DNA of 64,000 nucleotides from Clostridia bacterium. GTDB taxonomy: Bacteria > Bacillota > Clostridia > UBA1381 > UBA9506. Below the pieces are notes generated by a model. That model was not told where the DNA came from. It did not search any database and saw nothing but the letters and a program-made list of their open reading frames with translations. The translations under genes were made by a program, and so were the position numbers. The stretch spans positions 124,001 to 188,000 of the forward strand of contig JAFQAZ010000021.1 in assembly GCA_017416855.1 (NCBI GenBank). The letters are read 5' to 3'. The stretch's first letter is position 1. The number at the start of each line of letters is the position of its first letter. This document shows, piece by piece, positions 8,776-19,054 of this stretch.

Positions 8776-9327
8776 ATGTATACAGAGATTACACAGCAGG
8801 CCAAAACTGCTGTTTGCGAATTGATTGAGGCAGCAAACTTACAAAAAGGCGATTTATTGGTCATCGGCTGCTCTACCAGCGAAGTGGGCGGTGAAAAAAT
8901 TGGCAAAGGCTCCAGCATTGATATTGCCCGTGCTTTGCACGAAGGCATTGTGCCGGTGCTTTCTGAAAAAGGCATATATCTTGCCGCACAGTGTTGTGAG
9001 CATTTGAACCGTGCCGTTATTGTTGAGGCCGAAGCCGCAGAAAAATTCGGTTACGAGCCCGTTAATGTAGTGCCTCAGCCTAAGGCTGGCGGTTCCTTCG
9101 CCACCACCGTATATGAACACATGAAGGCGCCTGTTGCCGTGGAAGGTGTGCGTGCCAAAGCAGGTCTTGACATCGGCGGTACCTTGATTGGTATGCAATT
9201 AAAAGCCGTAGCTGTGCCGGTGCGTCTTTCTTTGGATATGATTGGCAAGGCCCGAATTTTATGTGCCAGAACCCGTCCGAAATTTGTAGGCGGTGTCCGT
9301 GCACACTATAATGAAGAGTTGCTGTAA
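8776..9327 (+). CDS. TIGR01440/DUF436 (YwlG) family protein
   Basis: A 183-residue protein of the YwlG/UPF0340 family, whose biochemical role is not established. It shows the family pattern: DLLVIGCSTSEVGGEKIGK (about residues 28-46), GIYLAAQCCEHLNRA (about 74-88), the VVPQPKAGGSFAT segment and the closing GARTRPKF-like CARTRPKFVGGVRAHYNEE. The ATG at 8776 has GAAGGA 8 bases upstream. It has its own promoter and no obvious operon link to the kinase-like gene downstream. Confidence 0.85.
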   Translation: MYTEITQQAKTAVCELIEAANLQKGDLLVIGCSTSEVGGEKIGKGSSIDIARALHEGIVPVLSEKGIYLAAQCCEHLNRAVIVEAEAAEKFGYEPVNVVPQPKAGGSFATTVYEHMKAPVAVEGVRAKAGLDIGGTLIGMQLKAVAVPVRLSLDMIGKARILCARTRPKFVGGVRAHYNEELL

Positions 9328-9379
9328 TGAAACAGTTCATTTTCTCATAAACTATATAAAAAGAAAGGTGATGGATGTT

Positions 9380-10000
9380 ATGAAAAACACAATTATTACC
9401 ATTGGCAGACAGTTCGGAAGCGGCGGCCATGAAATTGCAAAAGCTGTGGCAGATGCCCTCTCCATTCCCTTTTACGACAAGGAGATTATTATTGAAGCCG
9501 CAAAAAAAAGCGGTTTAAATGAGAATCTCTTCAAAAACTCTGATGAACGAACAGTTTCCAGTTTTTTATATTCCGTTGCCCTGGGAACCTACTCCCCGGT
9601 GAACAGTATGGCCGGCATTCCCATGATGACCATGAACGAAACCATTTTTCAGACACAAGCAGAGGTTATTAGGGAATTTGCTGCAAAAGGTTCCTGCATT
9701 TTTGTCGGTCGTTGTGCGGACTATATCTTAGAAGACAATCCGGATTGCCGCAAAATCTATATTTATGCAGATATGCCTTACCGCATTGAAAGAATTCAAA
9801 AGTTATACAATCTGGATGCCGCAAAAGCGGAAAGCACCATTATAAAAACAGACAAAAAGCGCGCTAATTTTTATAATTACTACACCGGCAAGAAATGGAA
9901 TGCTGTGGAGAATTATGACCTATGCGTTAACAGCGGCAAGCTGGGCATTACGGGAACTGTAGAACTCATCCTTTCATATCTACGCTTGCAGGAGGTTTAA
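9380..10000 (+). CDS. Cytidylate kinase-like family protein
   Basis: A 206-residue P-loop protein of the cytidylate-kinase-like family (Pfam PF13189). The N-terminus has TIGRQFGSGGHEIAKAVADA, where GRQFGSGG is the variant P-loop, then IPFYDKEII, a central CIFVGRCADYIL and YNYYTGKKWNAVENYDLCVN near the end. The substrate is not known for the family; it differs from the true Cmk that phosphorylates CMP. ATG 9380 is 11 bases from AGAAAGG; ATG 9371 is too close. uppP follows after 3 bases. Confidence 0.82.
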   Translation: MKNTIITIGRQFGSGGHEIAKAVADALSIPFYDKEIIIEAAKKSGLNENLFKNSDERTVSSFLYSVALGTYSPVNSMAGIPMMTMNETIFQTQAEVIREFAAKGSCIFVGRCADYILEDNPDCRKIYIYADMPYRIERIQKLYNLDAAKAESTIIKTDKKRANFYNYYTGKKWNAVENYDLCVNSGKLGITGTVELILSYLRLQEV

Positions 10001-10003
10001 ACC

Positions 10004-10807
10004 GTGGACTTTATTAAAACCTTTATTTTAGGTATTGTGGAGGGCATTAGTGAATGGCTGCCCATCAGCAGTACCGGACATATGATTTTAGTCAATGAAT
10101 TTATGAACACCAAAACCGGGTTCTTAACGGAGGATTTATTCTTATATGGCATTCAGTTGGGCGCCATTCTGGCCATTGTGACATTGTATTTCCACAAACT
10201 GAATCCCTTTGCTCCTTCCAAAAGCAAAGAAGAACGTTTGGACACCTGGCAGATGTGGTTCAAAGTGGCTGTGGCCTGTGTGCCGGCCGCGGTTTTAGGT
10301 TTGTTACTCAACGATTTTATGGAAAACTTTGAAAATCCCTGGGTGATCAGCGCTACACTGATTCTTTACGGTATTGCTTTTCTGTTTATTGAACGAAAAG
10401 AAAAAACAGCCGGAATCAGTTCGATGAAAGATATGACCTATAAAACTGCCATCTACATCGGCTTGTTTCAGGTGTTATCCATCATCCCCGGCACATCCCG
10501 TTCCGGTGCCACCATTTTAGGTGCTATGCTCTTAGGTTGTTCCCGGGAAATCTCAGCTGAATTTTCATTTTTCCTGGCGATTCCGGTGATGGTGGGCGTC
10601 AGCCTGCTAAAGCTTGTAACCAACGACTATGTGATGACAGGCACCGAATGGGGCCTTTTAGCTCTGGGTATGGTGGTAGCCTATGTCGTATCTATGGCAG
10701 CCGTTAAATTTCTGGTAGACTATGTAAAACGGCACGATTTCAAGGTGTTTGGCTGGTATCGCATTGTATTGGGTCTGATTGTGATTTTATATTTCTCAAT
10801 TTTTTAA
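10004..10807 (+). CDS. uppP: Undecaprenyl-diphosphatase UppP (BacA)
   Basis: Recycles undecaprenyl diphosphate to the monophosphate lipid carrier for peptidoglycan and wall glycopolymer synthesis; overproduction gives bacitracin resistance. The 267-residue membrane protein holds both active-site motifs: EGISEWLPISSTGHMIL (about residues 14-30) and PGTSRSGATILGAM (about 164-177), plus several hydrophobic spans. The start is GTG at 10004 with AGGAGG 7 bases upstream, and only 3 bases separate it from the preceding gene. A bidirectional terminator follows. Confidence 0.95.
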   Translation: MDFIKTFILGIVEGISEWLPISSTGHMILVNEFMNTKTGFLTEDLFLYGIQLGAILAIVTLYFHKLNPFAPSKSKEERLDTWQMWFKVAVACVPAAVLGLLLNDFMENFENPWVISATLILYGIAFLFIERKEKTAGISSMKDMTYKTAIYIGLFQVLSIIPGTSRSGATILGAMLLGCSREISAEFSFFLAIPVMVGVSLLKLVTNDYVMTGTEWGLLALGMVVAYVVSMAAVKFLVDYVKRHDFKVFGWYRIVLGLIVILYFSIF

Positions 10808-10927
10808 AATAAACACAAAGTCAATTTTTCTATCCATAATGATAAGGGAATAAGAATAATTGTTCAGAGTGAACAAACTGAGCTAAAGTTGTATATTCAT
10901 ACTACGCAGGCGAATGTTGGTTCGCAG

Positions 10928-10975
10928 AAAAAGAAGCTATAGCAAAATGATTTCATTTTGCTATAGCTTCTTTTC
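10928..10975. terminator. bidirectional terminator between uppP and wecB
   Basis: GAAGCTATAGCAAAATG (10933-10949) and its perfect complement (10954-10970) enclose a 4-base loop. T-runs follow on the + strand and A-runs precede it (T-run on the - strand), so it can serve both convergent genes. Confidence 0.9.
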
Positions 10976-11001
10976 GTTCTGGACTATTTTTACATCCCTA
11001 T

Positions 11002-12153
11002 TTATTCAACAACCCATTCTTCGGGTTTATCTTGTTTCCCAAAGGCATATAAAATGGCATCCACAATTCTACGGGAAGCCTGGCCGTCACCATAAGGATT
11101 GATGGCTCGGCTCATTTCTGCATAGGCCCCTTCATTTTCTAACAGTTCATTCGCCATAGAGAGAATGGTTTCTTCCTCTGTGCCGGCAATTTTAACTGTT
11201 CCCGCATATACGGCCTCAGGACGTTCTGTTTCGCTACGCAATACCAAAACCGGCTTACCCAAAGAAGGAGCTTCCTCCTGCAAACCACCGGAATCTGTCA
11301 TAACAAAATAACAGCGATTCATCAGATTGTGCAGTTCTTCCACATCCACAGGATCAATGAGATGGATTCTGTCATGACCACCCAGAATAGCTTTCGCCGG
11401 CTCTCTGACTGCCGGATTCAAATGCATGGGATAAATCACCTGAACATCCTCATGAGCTTCCACCATTCTGCGGACAGCTGAGAAAATGTGCTGCATAGGC
11501 TCACCTAAGTTTTCGCGTCTGTGAGCTGTTAACAGAATCACACGGCCTTTTGAAAAATCAACCGTTTGCAAAGCTTCTGTCTGGAACTGATAATCATCTG
11601 TAACGGTAAGACGAACCGCATCAATAACTGTGTTGCCGGTGACAAAAATCTTTTCCTCCGGCACCAGTTCCTTCAGTAGATTGTTCTTATTATTATCCGT
11701 AGGAGCAAAATATAAATCCGTGAGTGCCGTTGTGAGCTTACGGTTCATTTCTTCAGGATAGGGTGAATATTTATCGTAGGTACGCAAGCCGGCCTCCACA
11801 TGGCCAACCTGAATTTTGCAGTAAAAGGCTGCTAAAGCACCGGCAAAAGTTGTTGATGTGTCCCCATGCACCAGCACAATATCCGGCTGACTTTCCTGCA
11901 TAACACCCTCTAAGCCGTTCAAAGCGCGGGATGTGATGGAAGATAAGGTCTGCCGCTGTTGCATAATATTTAAATCATATTGAGGGGTAATATTGAATCT
12001 CTCCAGCACCTGATCCAGCATCTGACGGTGCTGAGCTGTTACGCAGACAATGGATTCAATTTCTTCCCGCTTTTCCAGTTCTTTAACAAGAGGAGCCATT
12101 TTAATTGCCTCAGGTCGTGTACCGAAAACTGTCATAACTTTAATCTTCTGCAT
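11002..12153 (-). CDS. wecB: UDP-N-acetylglucosamine 2-epimerase (non-hydrolysing)
   Basis: Interconverts UDP-GlcNAc and UDP-ManNAc for wall teichoic-acid-like or other surface glycopolymers. The 383-residue product has the family marks GTRPEAIKMAPLVKEL at the N-terminus, VLVHGDTSTTFAGALAA (about residues 91-107), GHVEAGLRT, HRRENLGEP and the DSGGLQEEAPSLGKPVLV segment. ATG 12153 is preceded by GGAGGTAAC; the longer in-frame reading begins inside the neighbour gene. It lies 22 bases downstream of the tagO-type gene, consistent with one operon. In Bacillus the equivalent is called mnaA. Confidence 0.93.
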   Translation of the reverse strand: MQKIKVMTVFGTRPEAIKMAPLVKELEKREEIESIVCVTAQHRQMLDQVLERFNITPQYDLNIMQQRQTLSSITSRALNGLEGVMQESQPDIVLVHGDTSTTFAGALAAFYCKIQVGHVEAGLRTYDKYSPYPEEMNRKLTTALTDLYFAPTDNNKNNLLKELVPEEKIFVTGNTVIDAVRLTVTDDYQFQTEALQTVDFSKGRVILLTAHRRENLGEPMQHIFSAVRRMVEAHEDVQVIYPMHLNPAVREPAKAILGGHDRIHLIDPVDVEELHNLMNRCYFVMTDSGGLQEEAPSLGKPVLVLRSETERPEAVYAGTVKIAGTEEETILSMANELLENEGAYAEMSRAINPYGDGQASRRIVDAILYAFGKQDKPEEWVVE

Positions 12154-12175
12154 AGTTACCTCCAAATAGCAACAA

Positions 12176-13273
12176 TCAATGTTCGTCTTTTGCCTCGTTG
12201 TCTTCCTGCTGCTCCTCATGTTCTCCACTCGGACGGTTAATCATAGTCAAAGCAAACAAACCAAACAGCACAACAGAAAGAATTAAAAAGAGAGCCCGTG
12301 TAACATCTGTGAGCAGCATAACAATGGCGCTGACGGCCAGAATGGCTGATAGACTGTATAAAATGATAACGGTTGTTTTATGCGAAAATCCACGATCAAT
12401 CAATCTATGATGCAGATGACCGCGGTCAGGTGCCATAATTGACTGTCCTTTCAGCAAACGACGGATAATGGCAAACAATGTATCAAAAATCGGAAGTCCC
12501 AGAACCAGAAACGGAACGGCAAATGCCACGTACGTTTTAAAGGGTCCCTGAATGGATATACAAGCCAGCGAAAAACCTAAGAAGGTTGCCCCGGTATCTC
12601 CCATAAATAGCTTAGCCGGGTTAAAATTATAAGGCAAAAAGCCAAAGCACGCGCCGGCTAAAGCTGCCGCCATAACGAGCAAGGTGATGGATGTAACATG
12701 TTCAATTAAAAGAACAGATAAGAGAGCCACTGCTGCAATGGAAGAAACACCGGCCGCCAACCCGTCCAGACCGTCAATCAGATTCACGGCGTTGGTAACG
12801 CCTACAATCCACAAGATGCTACCGCCATAAGAAAGCCAGTCCGGCAGACGCAACAAACCGGGACCAAAGGGATTGGAAATGGCAATGACACGAACACCAA
12901 GACAAACCGGAATGATGGCTGCTACAATCTGAATAAAAAACTTAAGAATGGCAGGCCGTGGCTTAATATCATCAAATATACCTAACACAACCACAATTAA
13001 GCTGCCCATTAAAATACCCAGCAGATTTAAATTCAAAGTGTTATTCGCCTGAACAAAATCACCAAAGCACAGCACGCTGACCAAAAAGCCGTAAAAAATA
13101 GCCAGACCACCAAGTAGGGCCTTGGGCTCCTTATGCATGCGGCGGTTATCTTTCGGAATATCCACCGCCCCTACTTTAAATGAAAGCTTTTGTACCAAAG
13201 GCGTTGCCGCAAAGGAAATAATCAAAGCCACCACAAAAGCAAATATGATTAAAACCCCACTATTTTGATTCAT
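12176..13273 (-). CDS. tagO: Undecaprenyl-phosphate N-acetylglucosaminyl-1-phosphate transferase (TagO/WecA type)
   Basis: A polytopic membrane enzyme that moves GlcNAc-1-phosphate to undecaprenyl phosphate, the first committed step of wall teichoic acid or related polymers. The 365 residues show about ten hydrophobic spans, the catalytic GIFDDIKPRP (about 97-106), NLIDGLDGLAAG (about 161-172), LFMGDTGATFLGF, and the cytosolic HLHHRLIDRGFSHK. The C-terminal 20 residues are charged. Its partner wecB follows, so the pair supplies the linkage-unit sugars. A consensus promoter lies at 13335-13363. Confidence 0.92.
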   Translation of the reverse strand: MNQNSGVLIIFAFVVALIISFAATPLVQKLSFKVGAVDIPKDNRRMHKEPKALLGGLAIFYGFLVSVLCFGDFVQANNTLNLNLLGILMGSLIVVVLGIFDDIKPRPAILKFFIQIVAAIIPVCLGVRVIAISNPFGPGLLRLPDWLSYGGSILWIVGVTNAVNLIDGLDGLAAGVSSIAAVALLSVLLIEHVTSITLLVMAAALAGACFGFLPYNFNPAKLFMGDTGATFLGFSLACISIQGPFKTYVAFAVPFLVLGLPIFDTLFAIIRRLLKGQSIMAPDRGHLHHRLIDRGFSHKTTVIILYSLSAILAVSAIVMLLTDVTRALFLILSVVLFGLFALTMINRPSGEHEEQQEDNEAKDEH

Positions 13274-13334
13274 CTATAACAGTCCTTTCCAAGCAAATAA
13301 AATAGGAACACATAATGCAAACAATACTATTTAA

Positions 13335-13363
13335 ATTATATAATGTATTTCCATTTTTGTCAA
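13335..13363 (-). promoter_or_regulatory. sigma-A promoter of tagO-wecB
   Basis: On the minus strand TTGACA (13363-13358) and TATAAT (13340-13335) are separated by 17 bases, about 62 bases before the tagO start. Confidence 0.88.
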
Positions 13364-13448
13364 GTTTTCACCTTTCAGCCTATAGCTTTATTTTCTGTGG
13401 AATGATTTTTTTCGTTGAGATTTCAAAGAAAAACTGATGTTTGCATAA

Positions 13449-13480
13449 AGAAAATGGGCAAAGTTTGCAACTTTGCCCAT
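13449..13480 (-). terminator. terminator of the 13.5-kb membrane-protein gene
   Basis: ATGGGCAAAGTT (13454-13465) and its perfect complement (13469-13480) form a 12-bp stem with a 3-base loop; on the minus strand it is followed by TTTTC. It lies 16 bases after the stop of the gene at 13496-13960. Confidence 0.85.
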
Positions 13481-13495
13481 CATATAAATATCAAT

Positions 13496-13960
13496 TTATT
13501 CTGTGCTTGAGTGTGAATTGTTTTTTCGGCTCTTTATATAGCAACCAACATTACTAACAACAAACATGCAAATCCAAACACCTATGTATATAGGAGACAA
13601 AACAATTTTATCCATATTCGGCAATATAAACATACCAGGAATTGATATAAATGGCAAGAAAAACATTTGAGGAATAAATCCAATAACATGATCAAAATAT
13701 CCATTTATTGTTAATTCTTGATACAACACCAATACAAGCATTAGCAACCCAAATGAACATAAAATAATTGCTTGCACTACGGAATTATATTTGGAAGTTG
13801 CCACCTTAAATGACAAGTAACCCCATAAAATTAAAACTAACAAATCTATTAAAAGCATGATAAATCCAGATATGGGTAATAATGGCAGAAGATAATTTTT
13901 TGCTATGCCAAGAATAAGTGGGAATACTCCAACTAAAAATAGCTTTAACATATATTTCAT
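13496..13960 (-). CDS. Predicted four-helix membrane protein, unknown function
   Basis: No family is recognised. The 154-residue product is strongly hydrophobic, with predicted membrane spans near residues 5-25, 30-50, 60-82, and a last pair near 95-115 and 120-140, ending in a short basic and polar tail (KSRKNNSHSSTE). It has AGGAG 8 bases before the ATG and its own downstream terminator, which argues that it is expressed. The gene and its 5' flank are more AT-rich than the neighbouring wall and sigma genes, hinting at later acquisition. Confidence 0.6.
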   Translation of the reverse strand: MKYMLKLFLVGVFPLILGIAKNYLLPLLPISGFIMLLIDLLVLILWGYLSFKVATSKYNSVVQAIILCSFGLLMLVLVLYQELTINGYFDHVIGFIPQMFFLPFISIPGMFILPNMDKIVLSPIYIGVWICMFVVSNVGCYIKSRKNNSHSSTE

Positions 13961-14313
13961 AGTACCACTCCTTTTCTCGAATATTCACTCCATTCCTATA
14001 TGCTACCTGAATTATAGCAAAACCACACCCAAAAGTCAACAATTTTGGCATAGCGTCCTTTGTGACAAGCTCTTTCTGGTGGATATCCCGAAAGAGGTAA
14101 AAACAACAATTTTATATATTTGCTTATTATTTTTTATAAAAAACTATGGGTTTAGTCAACACAACCAACTTTTCGCAAATGATTATAGATCAACATTAAA
14201 ATCTTTTTGAGATTAGGCAAAAAATACGTATCAGAGAAAATCGAATTATTAGCCTTTCAAAATTTCTTTTTAAGGCAAAAATAATAATTTTTTGTTAATT
14301 TTCTGTTTTCCGC

Positions 14314-14342
14314 TTGACGGAATAAATAGAAAGGTGTATGAT
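14314..14342 (+). promoter_or_regulatory. sigma-A promoter of the HPr-like gene; surrounding gap otherwise empty
   Basis: TTGACG (14314-14319) and TATGAT (14337-14342) with a 17-base spacer lie 34 bases before the ATG at 14377. The 416-base gap between 13960 and 14377 is AT-rich; apart from this promoter I see no gene, repeat or hairpin in it. Confidence 0.75.
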
Positions 14343-14376
14343 GATAATAAATATTAATTTTTAGGAGGATATGTAT

Positions 14377-14604
14377 ATGAAGACTTTTAACATCTTACTG
14401 AGTTCTATTGATGATGTCAAAAATTTTGTCAACATCGTGAATAAATATAATTTCGATGTTGATTTAACATCCGGTCGTTATGTTGTGGATGCTAAATCCA
14501 TTATGGGTATTTTTAGTCTTGACCTTTCCAAACCCATCAGAGTGGATGTTCATTCTGAGAATGCCGAGGCATTTATTGAAGAGATGAAACCCTTTATGTC
14601 TTAA
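14377..14604 (+). CDS. HPr-like protein without the phospho-histidine motif
   Basis: The 75-residue protein aligns with HPr (PTS phosphocarrier) along its length: MKTFNILLSSIDDVKNFVN, then VDAKSIMGIFSLDLSKPI, which matches the HPr KSIMGxxSL segment holding regulatory Ser46. The TGxHAR motif with His15 that carries the PTS phosphate is absent; the region reads NKYNFDVDL. It is therefore not a standard phosphocarrier. Retention of a Ser46-like site recalls Crh of Bacillus, which works through HPr kinase and CcpA; that role is an inference. ATG 14377 is 8 bases from AGGAGG. A terminator follows, so it is monocistronic. Confidence 0.8.
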   Translation: MKTFNILLSSIDDVKNFVNIVNKYNFDVDLTSGRYVVDAKSIMGIFSLDLSKPIRVDVHSENAEAFIEEMKPFMS

Positions 14605-14619
14605 CTGTTCAACTGTTAA

Positions 14620-14650
14620 AAGCTACCGCTTAAAACGGTAGCTTTTTTTA
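14620..14650 (+). terminator. intrinsic terminator after the HPr-like gene
   Basis: AAGCTACCG (14620-14628) pairs with CGGTAGCTT (14636-14644), followed by TTTTTA. Confidence 0.92.
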
Positions 14651-14688
14651 TTTGCGCACTGACCTTTTTAGTCTTATTTCCATTAAAA

Positions 14689-14720
14689 GGTATAAATTTA
14701 CTTTTTTTGGCAATTATGAT
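14689..14720 (+). promoter_or_regulatory. possible sigma-F/sigma-G promoter of sigG
   Basis: GGTATAA (14689-14695) and GGCAATTATGAT (14709-14720) resemble the -35 (GTATA) and -10 (GGxAATAxTA-like) elements recognised by forespore sigma factors, with about 16 bases between them. No sigma-A promoter is visible in the same 100 bases. Confidence 0.45.
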
Positions 14721-14750
14721 AGTAAGACTTACAAAGGCTGGTGATCATAT

Positions 14751-15521
14751 TTGACTAACAAAGTAGAACTTTGCGGCGTAAACACAGCAAAACTGCCTGT
14801 TTTATCCAATGATGAAAAGGTAGCTCTCTTTGAAAAAATAAAAAACGGAGATAAGGCAGCAAGAGAAACCTTTATTGGCGGAAATTTGCGCCTTGTTTTA
14901 AGCGTTATTCAACGTTTTAACAACCGCGGTGAAAATCTGGACGATTTGTTTCAAATCGGTTGCATAGGTCTGATTAAGGCTATAGATAACTTCGATACCT
15001 CCCATAATGTTAAATTCTCCACTTATGCCGTGCCGATGATTATTGGTGAAATTCGTCGATATCTTAGAGACAACAACCAGATTCGTGTCAGCCGTTCGTT
15101 GCGAGATATTGCTTACAAAGCATTAAAAGCAAAAGAAGAATACGTAGCAAAACACACGAAAGAACCAACAATTGATGAGCTTGCCAAGCTTTTGGAACTT
15201 CCCAAAGAAGATATCGTATTTGCATTGGAATCCATTCAGGATCCTATCAGCTTGCACGAACCAGCCTATAATGACGGAACCGATACAATTTTTGTTATGG
15301 ATCAGGTAAAAGACACAAAAAATACGGATGAGCAATGGTTGGAGAACATTGCATTGAGTGATGCCATGAAACGCCTTTCTCAACGGGAAAAGCACATTAT
15401 TTCTCTGCGCTTTTTCGCCGGCAAAACCCAGATGGAGGTCGCTGATGAAATCGGCATTTCACAGGCACAGGTTTCCCGGTTAGAGAAGGGAGCGCTAGAG
15501 CGAATGAAAAAATACATTTAA
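14751..15521 (+). CDS. sigG: RNA polymerase sporulation sigma factor SigG
   Basis: Late forespore sigma factor of endospore formation. The 256-residue product opens with the SigG-specific NKVELCGVNTAKLPVL and has region 2 (GNLRLVLSVIQRF, DDLFQIGCIGLIKAIDNFD, VKFSTYAVPMIIGEIRRYLR), region 3 around SRSLRDIAYKAL, and a region 4 helix-turn-helix near SQREKHIISLRFFAGKTQME and VADEIGISQAQVSRLEKGAL. The start is TTG at 14751 with a weak GGCTGGTGAT upstream. The usual neighbours spoIIGA and sigE are not adjacent. Its presence suggests the organism can sporulate. Confidence 0.93.
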   Translation: MTNKVELCGVNTAKLPVLSNDEKVALFEKIKNGDKAARETFIGGNLRLVLSVIQRFNNRGENLDDLFQIGCIGLIKAIDNFDTSHNVKFSTYAVPMIIGEIRRYLRDNNQIRVSRSLRDIAYKALKAKEEYVAKHTKEPTIDELAKLLELPKEDIVFALESIQDPISLHEPAYNDGTDTIFVMDQVKDTKNTDEQWLENIALSDAMKRLSQREKHIISLRFFAGKTQMEVADEIGISQAQVSRLEKGALERMKKYI

Positions 15522-15613
15522 ATAGGGCTGTAGAAAAATGCACAGACCACACAAAGCAAATAGTATATATTTTATATGCCTGTAAAAATAATTTTAAAAA
15601 CAAGCATTTATAT

Positions 15614-15646
15614 AGTCATTCCTTTCATGGGAATGACTTTTTTTTG
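15614..15646 (+). terminator. intrinsic terminator after sigG
   Basis: GTCATTCC (15615-15622) pairs with GGAATGAC (15630-15637) and is followed by a run of eight or more T. Confidence 0.85.
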
Positions 15647-15699
15647 TGTTTTGTATTTTGAATAAGCTTCACACTCGGCGTACCCGACCTCCCACAACA

Positions 15700-15732
15700 T
15701 AAAAACACCAACTAACATGCGTCAGTTGGTGT
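15700..15732 (-). terminator. terminator of the GH88 gene
   Basis: ACACCAACT (15705-15713) and AGTTGGTGT (15724-15732) form a 9-bp stem; on the minus strand a T-run follows. It lies 15 bases past the GH88 stop. Confidence 0.85.
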
Positions 15733-15747
15733 CTTAGGTTTCAATTC

Positions 15748-16890
15748 TTATTCAAACAGCAAATCAAAGCCCTTCAGCTTATAAATTGCTTCTGCAAAGT
15801 AATAATCGCCATAGATAATGGGGATATGGGTTGTTTTACCAATTGTTTCGGGTTTATCTGTCCATCGCTCGGTACCCATCTGTACAATGGAATCCTCATC
15901 CATTTCGTAGTTACAGAAGTTTGCATCTAAAGCCTTCAGAAGTTTGATAGCTGCACGGTAATAAATCTTGCCTTCGTGTTCCGGCACATTTCTTGCAATT
16001 TCAATTAAGCCGCAAGCTGCGCAGGCACTGGCTGTTGTATCATATAAAACAGGTTCTTCCGGAGAACGGAAGTCTGCCTTGGGCAGATAGTCATCGCAAA
16101 CACAGGCAATAAAATAATGAGCGATGCGCTTAGCGGTGTCCAGATATTCCTGTTTGCCGGTGTGAATATAACTCAGAACAAAGCCGTGAAGCGCCCAAGC
16201 CTGACCGCGGGACCAGGAGGAATGTTCACCAAAGCCTTGACCACCGATTTCTTTTACATATTCACCAGTTTCCACATCATATTCCACAATGTGTTTTACA
16301 GAACCGTCGGGACGGATATGATTTTCCATCGTTGTATCAGCATGGCTCATTGCAATATGCTTATAACGGGGATCGCCGATTTCTCTGGAGGCCCAATACA
16401 GAAGCGGAATATTCATCATACAGTCAATAATAGCAACGCAAGGATCGGAATTCCAGGCACGGATAATTTTTGCGTTTAGATTGTAGCGGGCTGCCAGGGT
16501 GCTGGCTGCATACATAGTACGAACTTTGGATTTTTCATTTCCGGTGATTCTGTAATTCACGCCGGCAGAGATATGCCACATAAAGCCAACATCATGATGC
16601 AAACCAAAAAAGCCTTCTAAAGCTTCATCCAACAGTTCCTCTGTGCGCTCTGCTGTTTTTTTATAGGTTTCGTTCTTGGTACCTACATACATCAGCCACA
16701 TAAGGCCCGGCCAGAAACCATTGGTCCACCAGCTGATGTTGTGGTTGTTAATGTGTGTACCATTTTCAGTTGTATAGGGGACTTTGTCTCTGGAGCGTTC
16801 AGACACAACAGATAATTTTTTATCCAGTTTTTCCCATACGCCATCGATAAAAGCTTTGTCCTGCTCTACAGCTTTTGTCAAATCGAACAT
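15748..16890 (-). CDS. Glycoside hydrolase family 88 (unsaturated glucuronyl hydrolase)
   Basis: GH88 enzymes remove the unsaturated uronic acid that polysaccharide lyases leave on glycosaminoglycan or plant oligosaccharides. The 380-residue product follows the alpha6/alpha6-barrel layout: NISWWTNGFWPGLMWLMY (about residues 51-68), HHDVGFMW with a catalytic-type Asp (about 98-105), VAIIDCMMNIPLLYWAS with the second Asp, and GEHSSWSRGQAWALHGF (about 228-244). No signal peptide is seen, so it is cytoplasmic and acts on imported disaccharides. It has its own promoter and terminator; no lyase or transporter lies beside it. Confidence 0.88.
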   Translation of the reverse strand: MFDLTKAVEQDKAFIDGVWEKLDKKLSVVSERSRDKVPYTTENGTHINNHNISWWTNGFWPGLMWLMYVGTKNETYKKTAERTEELLDEALEGFFGLHHDVGFMWHISAGVNYRITGNEKSKVRTMYAASTLAARYNLNAKIIRAWNSDPCVAIIDCMMNIPLLYWASREIGDPRYKHIAMSHADTTMENHIRPDGSVKHIVEYDVETGEYVKEIGGQGFGEHSSWSRGQAWALHGFVLSYIHTGKQEYLDTAKRIAHYFIACVCDDYLPKADFRSPEEPVLYDTTASACAACGLIEIARNVPEHEGKIYYRAAIKLLKALDANFCNYEMDEDSIVQMGTERWTDKPETIGKTTHIPIIYGDYYFAEAIYKLKGFDLLFE

Positions 16891-16932
16891 TTTATTTCAT
16901 CCTTTCGTCAAATTCTATCTTATTTAAATCTA

Positions 16933-16961
16933 ATTATACCTTATCGTCGGTAAAAACGCAA
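16933..16961 (-). promoter_or_regulatory. promoter of the GH88 gene
   Basis: On the minus strand TTGCGT (16961-16956), 17-base spacer, TATAAT (16938-16933), about 43 bases before the start codon. Confidence 0.75.
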
Positions 16962-16990
16962 CCCTTATAAAGGAAATAATAAGCATAATT

Positions 16991-19003
<2,013 letters not shown>

Positions 19004-19054
19004 CTAAAGTAAAACACCCTACCGCACGGCAGCAGAGTGTTGATAACATCTATA

